Shown: in pieces, positions 1 through 7,262 of the stretch | Numbering within the stretch: the stretch's first letter is position 1 | Layout of the letters: every line of letters starts with the position of its first letter | Assembly (NCBI GenBank): GCA_937897495.1 | Contig: CALCBL010000205.1 | Coordinates: forward strand, 1 to 7,654 | DNA: 7,654 nucleotides | Direction of reading: 5' to 3' | Source: an uncultured Burkholderiales bacterium | GTDB lineage: Bacteria > Pseudomonadota > Gammaproteobacteria > Burkholderiales > Burkholderiaceae_C | Notes under the pieces: model-generated | Told to the model about the DNA's origin: nothing | Databases searched by the model: none | The model's input: only the letters and a program-made list of their open reading frames with translations | Position numbers and translations under genes: made by a program

Positions 1-1180
1 ACTGGCCGCCCAAAATAATGGGGTTGCCAAAGTCAGCCATGCTTTCAATGAAGCCAACCAAGAAAGCGTTGGCCAAGCCTGGTTTAAGCAGCGGCAAGGT
101 GATGTGCCAAAAAGTTTGCATGCGCGTGGCACGCAATGTTTGCGAGGCCTCTTCTAAAGAAGGACTGACACCCTGAACAACACCACGCATGATCATGAAT
201 GCGATCGGTGTAAAGGCAAACATTTGCGCCAACCAAACACCAAAGACTCCGTAGAACCAACGTGTCGCAGGGATGCCAAAAGCCCATTCCAAAGCTTGAT
301 TGACCAAACCAGATCGGCCAAACAACAAGATCAAACCTAAGCCCACCACAAACGGCGGCGTGATGATGGGCATGAGCGCCAAGGCGTTCAGGGGTTTGCC
401 CATGCGAGTGCCACTGCGTTCTGACCACAGGGCAATAAGTGTTCCTAAAATGGTGGTGCCGGTGGCTGTGGCCAGGGCCAAGCCCAAGGTATTCCAGGCC
501 ACACCACATTGACGGCCAGCACTGAAACACCCAAGACTCCAAATACGTGGGGTACCAATGCGATCCCATACGGCCAACAGGCTGAGTTCACCCGTTTCGG
601 CATAAAAGGCCGACACCAAAGAACGACTAACGGGATACACCACAAACAAAGAAAGCAATGCAACACACACCACCACCGCGCTGGCAATGAACACATCGCC
701 TCTGCAATACCCTAAGCGGGCCAAGCCTGCACCCAACAAAATGGTAAGCGACAACAACACGCCTGCAGCACCCCAACCCATGCCGTATTGACCTTGCGAC
801 AAGGGCCCAGCCCACTGCTCTAAAAATTCAAATGACCAACCCAATGCGCCTATTGCAAACCCACTGCCCATCAAACCAATCAAACCCAGCAAGGCGCCGG
901 CTACCAAAAAAAAACCTTGGCGCTTGGGTTGGGCTAAGACTGGAATGATGAGTCCGAACAAACAAATGAAGAGCCCTGCAAACCCAAGCCATAACCAAGG
1001 ACGGTCGTGCTGCAACACTTGCAAGAGCGCACTGGCAGTTTCTGATCTGCCCCAAATGTGAGGCAAAGCCGACCAAAGGGAACCTTGTTGAAGAAAATAC
1101 CACGGCAGCAAAACAAAACTAAGCAGGCCCAAAAGTACCCACAGGGTTAAGGCTCGCTGGGTGCGCAGCGCTGAATTCAT
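1..1180 (-). CDS. FbpB/AfuB-type ABC transporter permease, 3' end cut by window edge
   Basis: Inner-membrane permease of a binding-protein-dependent importer (iron/phosphonate-type, COG1178-like). The frame runs without a stop from ATG 1180 to base 1: 393 residues plus one base. Residues about 11-30, 64-83, 88-112 and 135-158 are hydrophobic and form an N-terminal extension. The canonical permease domain seems to begin near residue 163, with VVYPVSRSLVSAF (180-192), NTLGLALATATG (230-241) and PIITPPFVVGLGLILLFGRSG (271-291). The cytoplasmic EAA loop is at 344-368 (EEASQTLR...ITLPLLKPG); the usual glycine of EAAxxxG is Arg350. FbpB-type permeases carry two such domains and family members of this type run to roughly 700 residues, so about half is missing here. 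The start overlaps the stop of the binding-protein gene (TAATG) and has no visible Shine-Dalgarno, which suggests translational coupling. Substrate is unknown; Fe(III) or a phosphonate-like anion are guesses from family. Confidence 0.88.
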   Translation of the reverse strand, partial: MNSALRTQRALTLWVLLGLLSFVLLPWYFLQQGSLWSALPHIWGRSETASALLQVLQHDRPWLWLGFAGLFICLFGLIIPVLAQPKRQGFFLVAGALLGLIGLMGSGFAIGALGWSFEFLEQWAGPLSQGQYGMGWGAAGVLLSLTILLGAGLARLGYCRGDVFIASAVVVCVALLSLFVVYPVSRSLVSAFYAETGELSLLAVWDRIGTPRIWSLGCFSAGRQCGVAWNTLGLALATATGTTILGTLIALWSERSGTRMGKPLNALALMPIITPPFVVGLGLILLFGRSGLVNQALEWAFGIPATRWFYGVFGVWLAQMFAFTPIAFMIMRGVVQGVSPSLEEASQTLRATRMQTFWHITLPLLKPGLANAFLVGFIESMADFGNPIILGGQ

Positions 1181-2226
1181 TATTGCGGCAGGCTGTTAAC
1201 TTCTTTTTCCCAACGTTGGATCAAACGCCTGCGCTCTGCAGTTTGACCATACTTGGCGTAGTCGTAGTTGATGAGTTTGATTTTCTTGAAATCAGGGACA
1301 CGGGGGTCGACTTTGGTTTCTTTGTGTGAGGGCAATTGGAATTGCAAAGTAGCCGCACCCAAAGCCTGAGCAGACGGCGTTAAAGCCCACTCATAAAACT
1401 GCTTGGCTGCTGCCAAATTGCGCGCGCCTCGCATGATGGACATAGAACCGATTTCGGCGCCTGTGCCATCGGCCGGCGTGATGGTTTCAATGGGAAAGCC
1501 TTGGGCCTTCTCACCAGGTCCGTCGTGTACAAAACTGATGGACACAGTGGTTTCACCGCGTGCGACTGCTTTAATGGGGCCCGTGCCTGAGCGCGTGTAG
1601 GTGCTGATATTTTTGTGCAGCTTTTTCAAGTATTCGTAGGCCTGATCTTCACCCATGAGTTGCACCAAGGTCGCAATCATGGTGTAGGCCGTACCGCTGG
1701 AGGCTGGATTGGCAGATTGAATTTCGCCTTTGTATTCAGGCTTGAGCAAGTCATTCCAAGTTTTGGGAATGGCCAATTTTTTCTTGGCCAGCAACTCGGT
1801 GTTGTAACCAAAGCCCAAGGGGCCAGAGTAAATGCCCACTGTTTTATAGCCAGATTGCTTGGCTTGTTGTTGCGCCCAATCGTGCAATCTAGGCAAGGTG
1901 GGAGATTTGTATTCGAGCGTCAGATTTTGTTCAGCGGCTTGCAAATGAGGGTCGCCTGTGCCGCCAAACCACACATCAGTTTTGGGGTTGGCTTTTTCAG
2001 CCATGATTTGGGCAATGGCTTCGCCAGACCCTTTCATGGTCATGTTGACCTTGATGCCCTGGCTCTTTTCAAAGGTAACAGCAATCATGCTGCACCATGC
2101 CGCTTGGGCAGAGCAAATGATATTCACTTCAGTGGATTGACCCCATGCAATTGAGCTGGCCATCAAACCACCAGTTGTCAACAAAATACCCAATTGGGTT
2201 CGAAGAGAAAATGGTTTAAATTTCAT
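1180..2226 (-). CDS. Periplasmic substrate-binding protein, iron/phosphonate-type ABC importer (COG1840-like)
   Basis: Soluble periplasmic receptor of 348 residues that would deliver ligand to the permease encoded directly downstream. A Sec signal peptide is visible (residues 1-29, hydrophobic core GILLTTGGLMASSIA, likely cleavage AWG|Q). The mature part has family-typical blocks: KGSGE (65-69), TDVWFGGTGDP (83-93), SGPLGFGYNTELL (134-146), W157NDLLKPEYKG, NPASSGTAYT (173-182) and EIGSMSI (258-264). Length is normal for the family. No adjacent Tyr-Tyr pair, the iron ligand of FbpA proteins such as Neisseria FbpA, is present, so ferric iron is not supported. Two cysteines (38 and 45) near the mature N-terminus could form a disulfide. 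ATG 2226 is preceded by AAAGAG (2240-2235) at 8 nt, and the signal peptide supports this start. The stop overlaps the permease start. Confidence 0.9.
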   Translation of the reverse strand: MKFKPFSLRTQLGILLTTGGLMASSIAWGQSTEVNIICSAQAAWCSMIAVTFEKSQGIKVNMTMKGSGEAIAQIMAEKANPKTDVWFGGTGDPHLQAAEQNLTLEYKSPTLPRLHDWAQQQAKQSGYKTVGIYSGPLGFGYNTELLAKKKLAIPKTWNDLLKPEYKGEIQSANPASSGTAYTMIATLVQLMGEDQAYEYLKKLHKNISTYTRSGTGPIKAVARGETTVSISFVHDGPGEKAQGFPIETITPADGTGAEIGSMSIMRGARNLAAAKQFYEWALTPSAQALGAATLQFQLPSHKETKVDPRVPDFKKIKLINYDYAKYGQTAERRRLIQRWEKEVNSLPQ

Positions 2227-2332
2227 TGGAATGACTCTTTGATTTGAATGGCAATATCTTGCTCAAAAGTCATACTTTCAACAAGAGGGAAAGCACTCAT
2301 TTAAACTGAGAATGAACTGCCATTGAGCCAAA
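2227..2332 (-). promoter_or_regulatory. 106-nt leader between livM and the second binding-protein gene; possible internal promoter/operator
   Basis: This is the only sizeable gap in an otherwise overlapping minus-strand cluster, so it is the natural place for an internal promoter or processing site. It contains the pseudo-palindrome AAAGT-CAT-ACTTT (2266-2278, plus strand) and the block CAATAT-C-TTGCT-N6-TCATAC (2252-2275), both of which have counterparts upstream of the first binding-protein gene. A near-palindrome, CTCATTTAAACTGAG (2296-2310), lies closer to livM but has no following T-run, so it does not look like an intrinsic terminator. No convincing -35/-10 pair was found. The regulatory role is inference. 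Confidence 0.35.
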
Positions 2333-3397
2333 TCACACAATGGCCTTGGCACGCAATCGACCTACGATGCCTGTAGGAAAGTAATAAACCGACAACACAA
2401 ACAGCAAGCCCAACCACAGCAACCAACGATCGGGTGACAGCAGCGCCGCCAATAAGGGCCAAGCAGACACCGCCTCACTGGCCCACCTGAGCAAATCTTG
2501 CAAATAACTTTGAGCCCACAAGAACAAGACCGCACCAATGGCTGAGCCATAAACGGTGCCCATACCGCCGATCACGACGATCAGCAAAACGTCCATCATG
2601 ATTTCAAAACTGAGCGAGGTATCAGGGCCGTTGTAGCGCAGCCAAAGAGCCAACATCACACCGGCCATGCATGCGAACAAAGCAGACAGCACACTGGACA
2701 GCGTGCGATAAACCACCACACGATAGCCAATGGCTTCGGCTCTGAATTCGTTTTCACGAATGGCCTGCAGCACGCGACCAAACGGCGAATTCACAATGCG
2801 CAGCAACATGAGAAACTGAATGAGGGCGGCTGCAAACAACAAGTAATAGCAAAGTAAGCGACCATCCAAATTGACACCCCAGAAAGGTGTGTCGCTGAAC
2901 TCGGTGCTTGACAAAAGCAAGGCTGGCAACTTGAAACTCAAGCCATCTTCACCCCCCGTCCATTCAGACAATTGTGATGCCAGGGTTTGAAAAGCAGCGG
3001 CCACCGCCAAAGTGATCATGGCAAAAAAGATGGCTCGCACACGCAAAGAAAACAAGCCGATCAGCAAGGCCAAAACCAAGGTCAGCAAGAGCGCCAAAAT
3101 GACACCTAAGCTCAACGAAGCCCAAGTGGCACCCCAATGATTGGAAGACATGGCGACACCATAGGCACCAATGCCAAAAAACATGGTGTGGGCAAAACTG
3201 ACAATGCCGGTGTAGCCCAACAACAAATCAAAACTGGCCACCAAGACGATGAACACTAAGATCTTGGCCGCCACGGACAGGGCTTTGACACCCGGAAATA
3301 AAAAGGGTGCGAATGCCAATCCCAACAGCACCGCCGTCAGCATCCAAGCCAACCACGTGCTGCGAGGCAAATCATTTGACAACAAGCGTTTCAACAT
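2333..3397 (-). CDS. livM: Branched-chain amino acid-type ABC transporter permease LivM
   Basis: One of the two channel subunits of a HAAT-family importer, 354 residues, in the inner membrane, expected to pair with LivH. About eight to ten hydrophobic segments are seen. LivM hallmarks are SFDLLLGYTGIVSFAH (55-70) with FFGIGAYG (73-80), TGGEDGLS (147-154), the cytoplasmic ATPase-contact loop GRVLQAIRENEFRAEAIGY (207-225), and GGMGTVYGSAIGA (277-289). Length fits the family. ATG 3397 follows LivH by 15 nt and has AAAGGA five bases upstream, a good ribosome binding site. The gene ends the liv-type module; a 106-nt gap follows. The ligand cannot be told from the permease: the family also moves amides, urea and various carboxylates. 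Confidence 0.94.
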   Translation of the reverse strand: MLKRLLSNDLPRSTWLAWMLTAVLLGLAFAPFLFPGVKALSVAAKILVFIVLVASFDLLLGYTGIVSFAHTMFFGIGAYGVAMSSNHWGATWASLSLGVILALLLTLVLALLIGLFSLRVRAIFFAMITLAVAAAFQTLASQLSEWTGGEDGLSFKLPALLLSSTEFSDTPFWGVNLDGRLLCYYLLFAAALIQFLMLLRIVNSPFGRVLQAIRENEFRAEAIGYRVVVYRTLSSVLSALFACMAGVMLALWLRYNGPDTSLSFEIMMDVLLIVVIGGMGTVYGSAIGAVLFLWAQSYLQDLLRWASEAVSAWPLLAALLSPDRWLLWLGLLFVLSVYYFPTGIVGRLRAKAIV

Positions 3398-3412
3398 GTT
3401 TGTCCTTTGGCG

Positions 3413-4402
3413 TCAGCGGTTGGCCACGGGGTACACCCCTTGTGGCCGCCACAACAAAATAGCCGCCATGAGCGCGATGTTGGAAAACAAAGCTAACTTG
3501 GGCAACAAGAAGCCGGTGTAGTTGGCCATGAGGCCCACCATCAAAGCGCCAATCAGTGCGCCACCGGTAGAACCTAGACCACCCATGATGATGACAATGA
3601 AAATAAGCACGTTCACTTGCGCGCCAATTTGGGGCACCACGTTTTGCTGATACAAACCCCACATCACGCCGCCCAAACCTGCCAAGCCGCTGCCCACCAC
3701 AAACACACCCACAAACAGCCGGCGAATTTTGTAGCCCAAGGCTTCCACCATTTCACGGTCTTGCACACCCGCGCGAATGAGCAAACCCACCTTGGTTTGA
3801 CTCAAAGTCCAAGCTTGAAGCGCAAACACAATCAGCCCTACCACCACGGCCATGAGTCGGTATTTTTCAAGCGACGCATCGCCCCACAGCAAGGAACCGC
3901 GCATGGCTTCGGGTAAGGGCAAAGCGATTTGCAAAGGCCCCCAAATGACCTTGATGATTTCTTCACCAATGATCATGCCGCCCATGGTGATCAAAATTTG
4001 CTTCAGGTGCTGACCATACACGGGCCGAATAATAAAACGCTCAAACGCCAAGCCTATGACAGCCGCAGCGATCATGGCCACCATCATGGCAGCACCTACC
4101 GCCACCAAGTTGCGCCAGAGTTCTTGTGACTGCGTCCAATCGACCATACCCGACAACACGCTGGTAGCCACAAACGCACCTAGCGCAATGAACACACCAT
4201 GCCCAAAATTGAGCACATCCATCAAGCCAAAGACCAAGGTTAAGCCCGAAGCCATGATGAAGATGATCATGCCCATAGCCAATCCAGCAACACTCAAGGT
4301 AAGCCAAGTATCAAAGGAGCCTACAAGCGGCAAAGCCAAGAGGGCAATGACCGGCACCAGCAACAAAGGTTTGAGATCTAAATTGGTTTTGAGATGGATC
4401 AT
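3413..4402 (-). CDS. livH: Branched-chain amino acid-type ABC transporter permease LivH
   Basis: Channel subunit partnering LivM, 329 residues, inner membrane, with around eight hydrophobic segments. Family signatures are SGLTLVFGLMDVLNFGHG (52-69) followed by LGAF (74-77), the coupling loop RAGVQDREMVEALGY (210-224), and IIMGGLGSTGGALIGA (271-286); the C-terminus carries the common LLWRPQG (316-322). The start is taken as ATG 4402, which overlaps the livF stop as TGATG. An in-frame GTG lies one codon upstream (4405), inside the livF end, and would add one residue, but the overlap form matches the livG/livF junction. No strong Shine-Dalgarno precedes it, so translation is probably coupled to livF. 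Confidence 0.94.
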   Translation of the reverse strand: MIHLKTNLDLKPLLLVPVIALLALPLVGSFDTWLTLSVAGLAMGMIIFIMASGLTLVFGLMDVLNFGHGVFIALGAFVATSVLSGMVDWTQSQELWRNLVAVGAAMMVAMIAAAVIGLAFERFIIRPVYGQHLKQILITMGGMIIGEEIIKVIWGPLQIALPLPEAMRGSLLWGDASLEKYRLMAVVVGLIVFALQAWTLSQTKVGLLIRAGVQDREMVEALGYKIRRLFVGVFVVGSGLAGLGGVMWGLYQQNVVPQIGAQVNVLIFIVIIMGGLGSTGGALIGALMVGLMANYTGFLLPKLALFSNIALMAAILLWRPQGVYPVANR

Positions 4403-5130
4403 CACAGTGCCAAGCCCAGCAAAGATTGCTGCAATTCGGGGTCTGCACTGAGTGCAGCCATGCTGCCCGCATGAATGACGCGGCCGTTGTCCATCACGGC
4501 CACGCTATCGCCCAGTTGCTGCGCAAAATGAATATTTTGCTCTACTAACAAAATAGTCACGCCACTGGCTTTCATTTTTTGAAATGCCTCCATCATGTTT
4601 TGCACAATGGCTGGCGCCAAGCCTTTGCTAGGCTCATCCACGATGAGCAAATCGCGCGGCTCGACCATGGCGCGTGCCACCGCCAGCATTTGTTTTTGAC
4701 CGCCTGACAATTTGCCTGCGGGATGGTGCCAAAATTTTTCGACCGCAGGAAACATGGCGTAAATCCAAGCCAAGCGGGCTGCGTCCATTTGGTTTGAACG
4801 TGCTGCTTTGCGCGCAGCCAACAACATATTTTCTTCTACCGTGAGGTCTGAAAATATGCCCATGTTTTCGGGCACATACGCAATGTTGAGTGAGGCAATG
4901 TCGGGCGTAGTCATGTGCGTGATGTCGTGCCCATTGAAATTCAAAGTCCCTTGGGAAGCTTGCCACAAGCCCATGATGGTTCGAAGGGTCGTGGTTTTAC
5001 CTGCGCCATTGCGGCCCAACAACAACGTGAGCTCGCCACGCGGTACTTGCAAATTCACGCCGTGCAAGATGTGGTACGCGCCAATGTGCGTGTGCACATC
5101 TTTCAATTCGAGCAATGCAGAAGCAGACAT
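4402..5130 (-). CDS. livF: Branched-chain amino acid-type ABC transporter ATP-binding protein LivF
   Basis: Cytoplasmic ATPase of the importer, 242 residues, dimerising with LivG to drive transport. Walker A GRNGAGKTT (39-47), Q-loop region AYVPENMGIF (84-93, Glu in place of Gln, as in LivF proteins generally), ABC signature LSGGQKQ (141-147), Walker B LLIVDEP (161-167), and a switch position where LVEQN (195-199) has Gln instead of His. The last two substitutions with SKGLAP (168-173) are typical of LivF and separate it from LivG. ATG 5130 overlaps the livG stop (TGATG). A TTG one codon upstream (5133) is in frame but less likely. AGAGGA (5145-5140) sits nine bases before the ATG. All catalytic motifs are intact. 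Confidence 0.95.
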   Translation of the reverse strand: MSASALLELKDVHTHIGAYHILHGVNLQVPRGELTLLLGRNGAGKTTTLRTIMGLWQASQGTLNFNGHDITHMTTPDIASLNIAYVPENMGIFSDLTVEENMLLAARKAARSNQMDAARLAWIYAMFPAVEKFWHHPAGKLSGGQKQMLAVARAMVEPRDLLIVDEPSKGLAPAIVQNMMEAFQKMKASGVTILLVEQNIHFAQQLGDSVAVMDNGRVIHAGSMAALSADPELQQSLLGLAL

Positions 5131-5951
5131 CAAACGTCATCCTCTGAATGCATCACCTTTGACTTTAAACCTTCAGAGGCAGCGACAGCGTTGGGTTTGA
5201 CACCCAAATAAGCTTCTTGCACCACAGCAGAAGCCATGACCTCTGCAGGCTCGCCATCGGCCACCAGCTGACCGTTGTGCAACACAATGATGCGATCTGC
5301 CAATTCACGCACCACATCCATTTTGTGTTCCACCAGCAAAATGGTTTTGGTTTTGTCGCTTTTCAATTGGCGAATGAGGTTCAAAATAACAGGCGCTTCA
5401 TCTTGGCTCATGCCGGCAGTGGGCTCGTCAAACATGTAGACCGAAGGCTTAAGCGCCATGAGCAAAGCCACTTCCAGCTTGCGCTGATCGCCGTGCGGCA
5501 AACTGGCCACAGTGGCATTGGCCTGAGTCATCATGGAAACTTGTTGCAAGATGTCTTGAGCTTGACGTGTTAGCTTGGCATGATCCTGCCAAATCGACCA
5601 CAAGTTAAGCCCCCGCAAATGTGCGCCGTCTTCAGTGGCTTGAACAGCCAAGCGCACGTTTTCAAGGACAGTCAAATTAGGAAACAAGTTGGTCAATTGA
5701 AATGCGCGGCCCAAACCAGCGCGGGTTCTGGCAGAGGCGCTCAAACCCGTTAATTCTTGGCCATCCAAATGAACTCGTCCTTCACTGGCAGGCAATTGAC
5801 CCGAGATCAGATTGAAATAGGTGGTCTTGCCTGCACCATTAGGGCCAACGATGGCCGTTAAGGTGCCAGGCTCAAACCGACAAGAGACAGCATTGACCGC
5901 CACATGCCCACCGAAGCGAGCTGTGAGATCCTGCGTTTGCAACACGCCCAA
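5130..5951 (-). CDS. livG: Branched-chain amino acid-type ABC transporter ATP-binding protein LivG
   Basis: Second cytoplasmic ATPase of the importer, 273 residues. Walker A GPNGAGKTT (36-44), Q-loop Gln85 in GRAFQLTNLF, signature LPHGDQRKLE (151-160, the Pro form usual in LivG), Walker B VYMFDEPTAGMS (171-182) and switch histidine in LLVEHKMD (205-212). The start appears to be TTG 5951: no ATG exists upstream in frame after the preceding gene, and AAGG (5963-5960) lies eight bases before it. GTG 5945 is a shorter alternative. About 22 residues follow the usual YLG end of the family (KPNAVAASEG...SEDDV); their codons also contain the ribosome binding site of livF. The gene starts 10 nt after the binding-protein stop. 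Confidence 0.94.
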   Translation of the reverse strand: MGVLQTQDLTARFGGHVAVNAVSCRFEPGTLTAIVGPNGAGKTTYFNLISGQLPASEGRVHLDGQELTGLSASARTRAGLGRAFQLTNLFPNLTVLENVRLAVQATEDGAHLRGLNLWSIWQDHAKLTRQAQDILQQVSMMTQANATVASLPHGDQRKLEVALLMALKPSVYMFDEPTAGMSQDEAPVILNLIRQLKSDKTKTILLVEHKMDVVRELADRIIVLHNGQLVADGEPAEVMASAVVQEAYLGVKPNAVAASEGLKSKVMHSEDDV

Positions 5952-5959
5952 GGTGCGAG

Positions 5960-5963
5960 CCTT
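5960..5963 (-). promoter_or_regulatory. Short ribosome binding site supporting the TTG start of livG
   Basis: On the minus strand AAGG, partly inside the stop codon of the upstream gene, lies eight bases before TTG 5951 and fourteen before GTG 5945. The spacing favours the TTG. The site is weak, so re-initiation after the upstream gene may matter more than direct recruitment. Confidence 0.4.
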
Positions 5964-7161
5964 AGCGCTTGTTGCGAATCGGCACGTTCATTTCTTCAGG
6001 TTTGATTTCGCGAACCAACTCTGGCACACCCCATGCAAATGCGGGGTCGACTTTGATTTTGAAGTGGTACATGCTTTGCATCGCTTGGTGATCTTCCTTG
6101 CGGAACGTCATCTTGCCTTTGGGTGTGTCAAAGCTCATGCCCTCCATGGCGGCAATGAGGGTGTTGGCATCTGTATTGCCGTTTGTTTTCTTCAAGGCTG
6201 TCACCAGTGCCATGGCAGAAGCAAAGCCACCAGCGGTGAAGAAATCTGGTGGAGATTTGAACTGCGTGTAATGACGCGCCACCATGGCATCGTTGACGGT
6301 GTTCTTAGGCATGCCGAAGTAATAGTAAGCCGCACCTTCCATGCCGGGGAACTGCTTGTAGGCCACCATCGCAGGAAGAATGTTGCCGCCTGTGGCAATT
6401 TCAATGCCGTAGCGCTTCAAATCCATGTCAGCAATTTTGAAGGGGTTACCACCAGCCCAGATGATGAAAATGATTTTGCGGCCAGGTTGTGATTTGAGCT
6501 TGTCGATCAGGTGCTGTGCACCGGCTGTGAAGTCGGTTGTTGCAGGCGGCAAAAATTCTTCGTGAACCAACTTGGCATTTTTCAAAGATTCACGAAAGGC
6601 CTTGACACCATCTCGGCCAAAGGCTGAATCTTGCGCCATGGTGGCGATGGTGTAACCGGCTTTGTCCAATGCAACGGCATTGGAGATAGCGTCTTGGCTG
6701 CTATTGCGACCTGTGCGGAAGATGTACTTGTTCCACTTGTCGCCAGTGATGGAATCGGCCACAGCAGGCTCGACCAACAAAATCTTTTTGTACTCCTCAG
6801 CGACAGGCAACATGGCCAATGCGACAGGTGATGCTGTCGGCCCCACCGCAATCTCAACCTTGTCGTCACCATAGGCTGCTGCCAAAAGGTTTTTACCCAA
6901 GTCAGGCTTGCCTTGGTCGTCTTTTTCAATGACCACCAACTTGCGGCCCCCTACTTGCATGGTGCCGCCCGTGGCGTAGTCCAAGCCCATCATCAAACCT
7001 ACTTGGGTTTGCTTGCCATAGGCCTCCAAGGGGCCTGTCTTGCTGTAAATGTGGGCAATTTTCAGTTCTTTGCTTTGAGCAATGGAAGCCACTGGCGAGA
7101 TGAGACCTGCGAGTACTGCGCCGGTCGTGAAGATCAAGGAAAGAATTATTTGACGAAACAT
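5962..7161 (-). CDS. Periplasmic binding protein of a Leu/Ile/Val-type ABC importer (Peripla_BP_6)
   Basis: Periplasmic receptor of 399 residues and first gene of the liv cluster; it captures ligand and docks on LivH/LivM. Signal peptide at residues 1-28 (FRQ, then a hydrophobic stretch, cleavage SIA|QS); no lipobox cysteine, so soluble. The mature fold is the type I two-lobe receptor: KIAHIYSKTGPLEAYGKQ (34-51), a GxxxGLDYA stretch near 55-63, VVIEKDDQGKPD (76-87), AVGPTASPVALAMLPVAEE (105-123), DSAFGRDGVKAF (178-189), and FFTAGGFASAMALV (307-320). ATG 7161 has AGGAG (7171-7167) five bases upstream, the strongest ribosome binding site in the window, consistent with the binding protein being made in excess of the other subunits. 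The residues do not reveal the ligand: amino acid, amide, urea or aromatic/short carboxylate remain possible. Confidence 0.93.
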   Translation of the reverse strand: MFRQIILSLIFTTGAVLAGLISPVASIAQSKELKIAHIYSKTGPLEAYGKQTQVGLMMGLDYATGGTMQVGGRKLVVIEKDDQGKPDLGKNLLAAAYGDDKVEIAVGPTASPVALAMLPVAEEYKKILLVEPAVADSITGDKWNKYIFRTGRNSSQDAISNAVALDKAGYTIATMAQDSAFGRDGVKAFRESLKNAKLVHEEFLPPATTDFTAGAQHLIDKLKSQPGRKIIFIIWAGGNPFKIADMDLKRYGIEIATGGNILPAMVAYKQFPGMEGAAYYYFGMPKNTVNDAMVARHYTQFKSPPDFFTAGGFASAMALVTALKKTNGNTDANTLIAAMEGMSFDTPKGKMTFRKEDHQAMQSMYHFKIKVDPAFAWGVPELVREIKPEEMNVPIRNKR

Positions 7162-7171
7162 GGAGACTCCT

Positions 7172-7184
7172 AAAAGTATGACTT
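7172..7184. promoter_or_regulatory. Pseudo-palindrome AAGT-ATG-ACTT next to the binding-protein ribosome site
   Basis: The plus strand reads AAAAGTATGACTT; AAGT and ACTT form a 4-bp dyad around ATG. It abuts the AGGAG ribosome binding site of the gene starting at 7161. Twelve bases (AAAGTATGACTT) recur exactly, on the opposite strand, at 2278-2267 upstream of the other binding-protein gene. Operator function is inference. Confidence 0.3.
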
Positions 7185-7240
7185 GAAACCGAAAATGAAT
7201 ACTAAAATAATCTAAATCAAAGACTTTTCAGAATGCATTG

Positions 7241-7262
7241 GATCAATATTTGCTGATTGATC
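7241..7262. promoter_or_regulatory. Perfect 7-bp inverted repeat, candidate operator of the liv-type cluster
   Basis: GATCAAT (7241-7247) and ATTGATC (7256-7262) are exact inverted copies separated by 8 bases. The right arm overlaps the possible minus-strand -10 TATGAT (7265-7260), so a bound dimeric regulator would affect transcription of the importer. No regulator gene is in the window, so its identity is unknown. There is no T-run, which argues against a terminator. Confidence 0.35.

Noticed and set aside
84..1116. Several minus-strand open frames of 60-161 codons in other frames (84-569, 445-696, 627-815, 828-1103, 934-1116)
   Set aside because: They are shadows of the continuous permease frame 1180-1, which has no stop and carries permease motifs; their translations look like no protein family.
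1..1180. A frameshifted or decayed permease, suggested by the absence of one closed long frame here
   Set aside because: Codon-by-codon translation gives 393 uninterrupted residues to the edge with intact motifs; the frame simply does not close inside the window.
1615..2154. Plus-strand frame of 179 codons opposite the second binding-protein gene
   Set aside because: It is antisense to a gene with a clear signal peptide and family motifs, and its own translation shows no recognisable domain.
2296..2310. Near-palindrome CTCATTTAAACTGAG as an intrinsic terminator after livM
   Set aside because: The stem is short with mismatches and no T-run follows on the minus strand.
5821..6492. Plus-strand frame of 223 codons spanning the livG/binding-protein junction
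   Set aside because: It is antisense to two well-supported genes, and its His/Cys-rich translation is typical of a shadow frame.
7241..7262. Inverted repeat as a transcription terminator
   Set aside because: A+T-rich arms and no T-run; it lies between two divergent genes where no terminator is expected.
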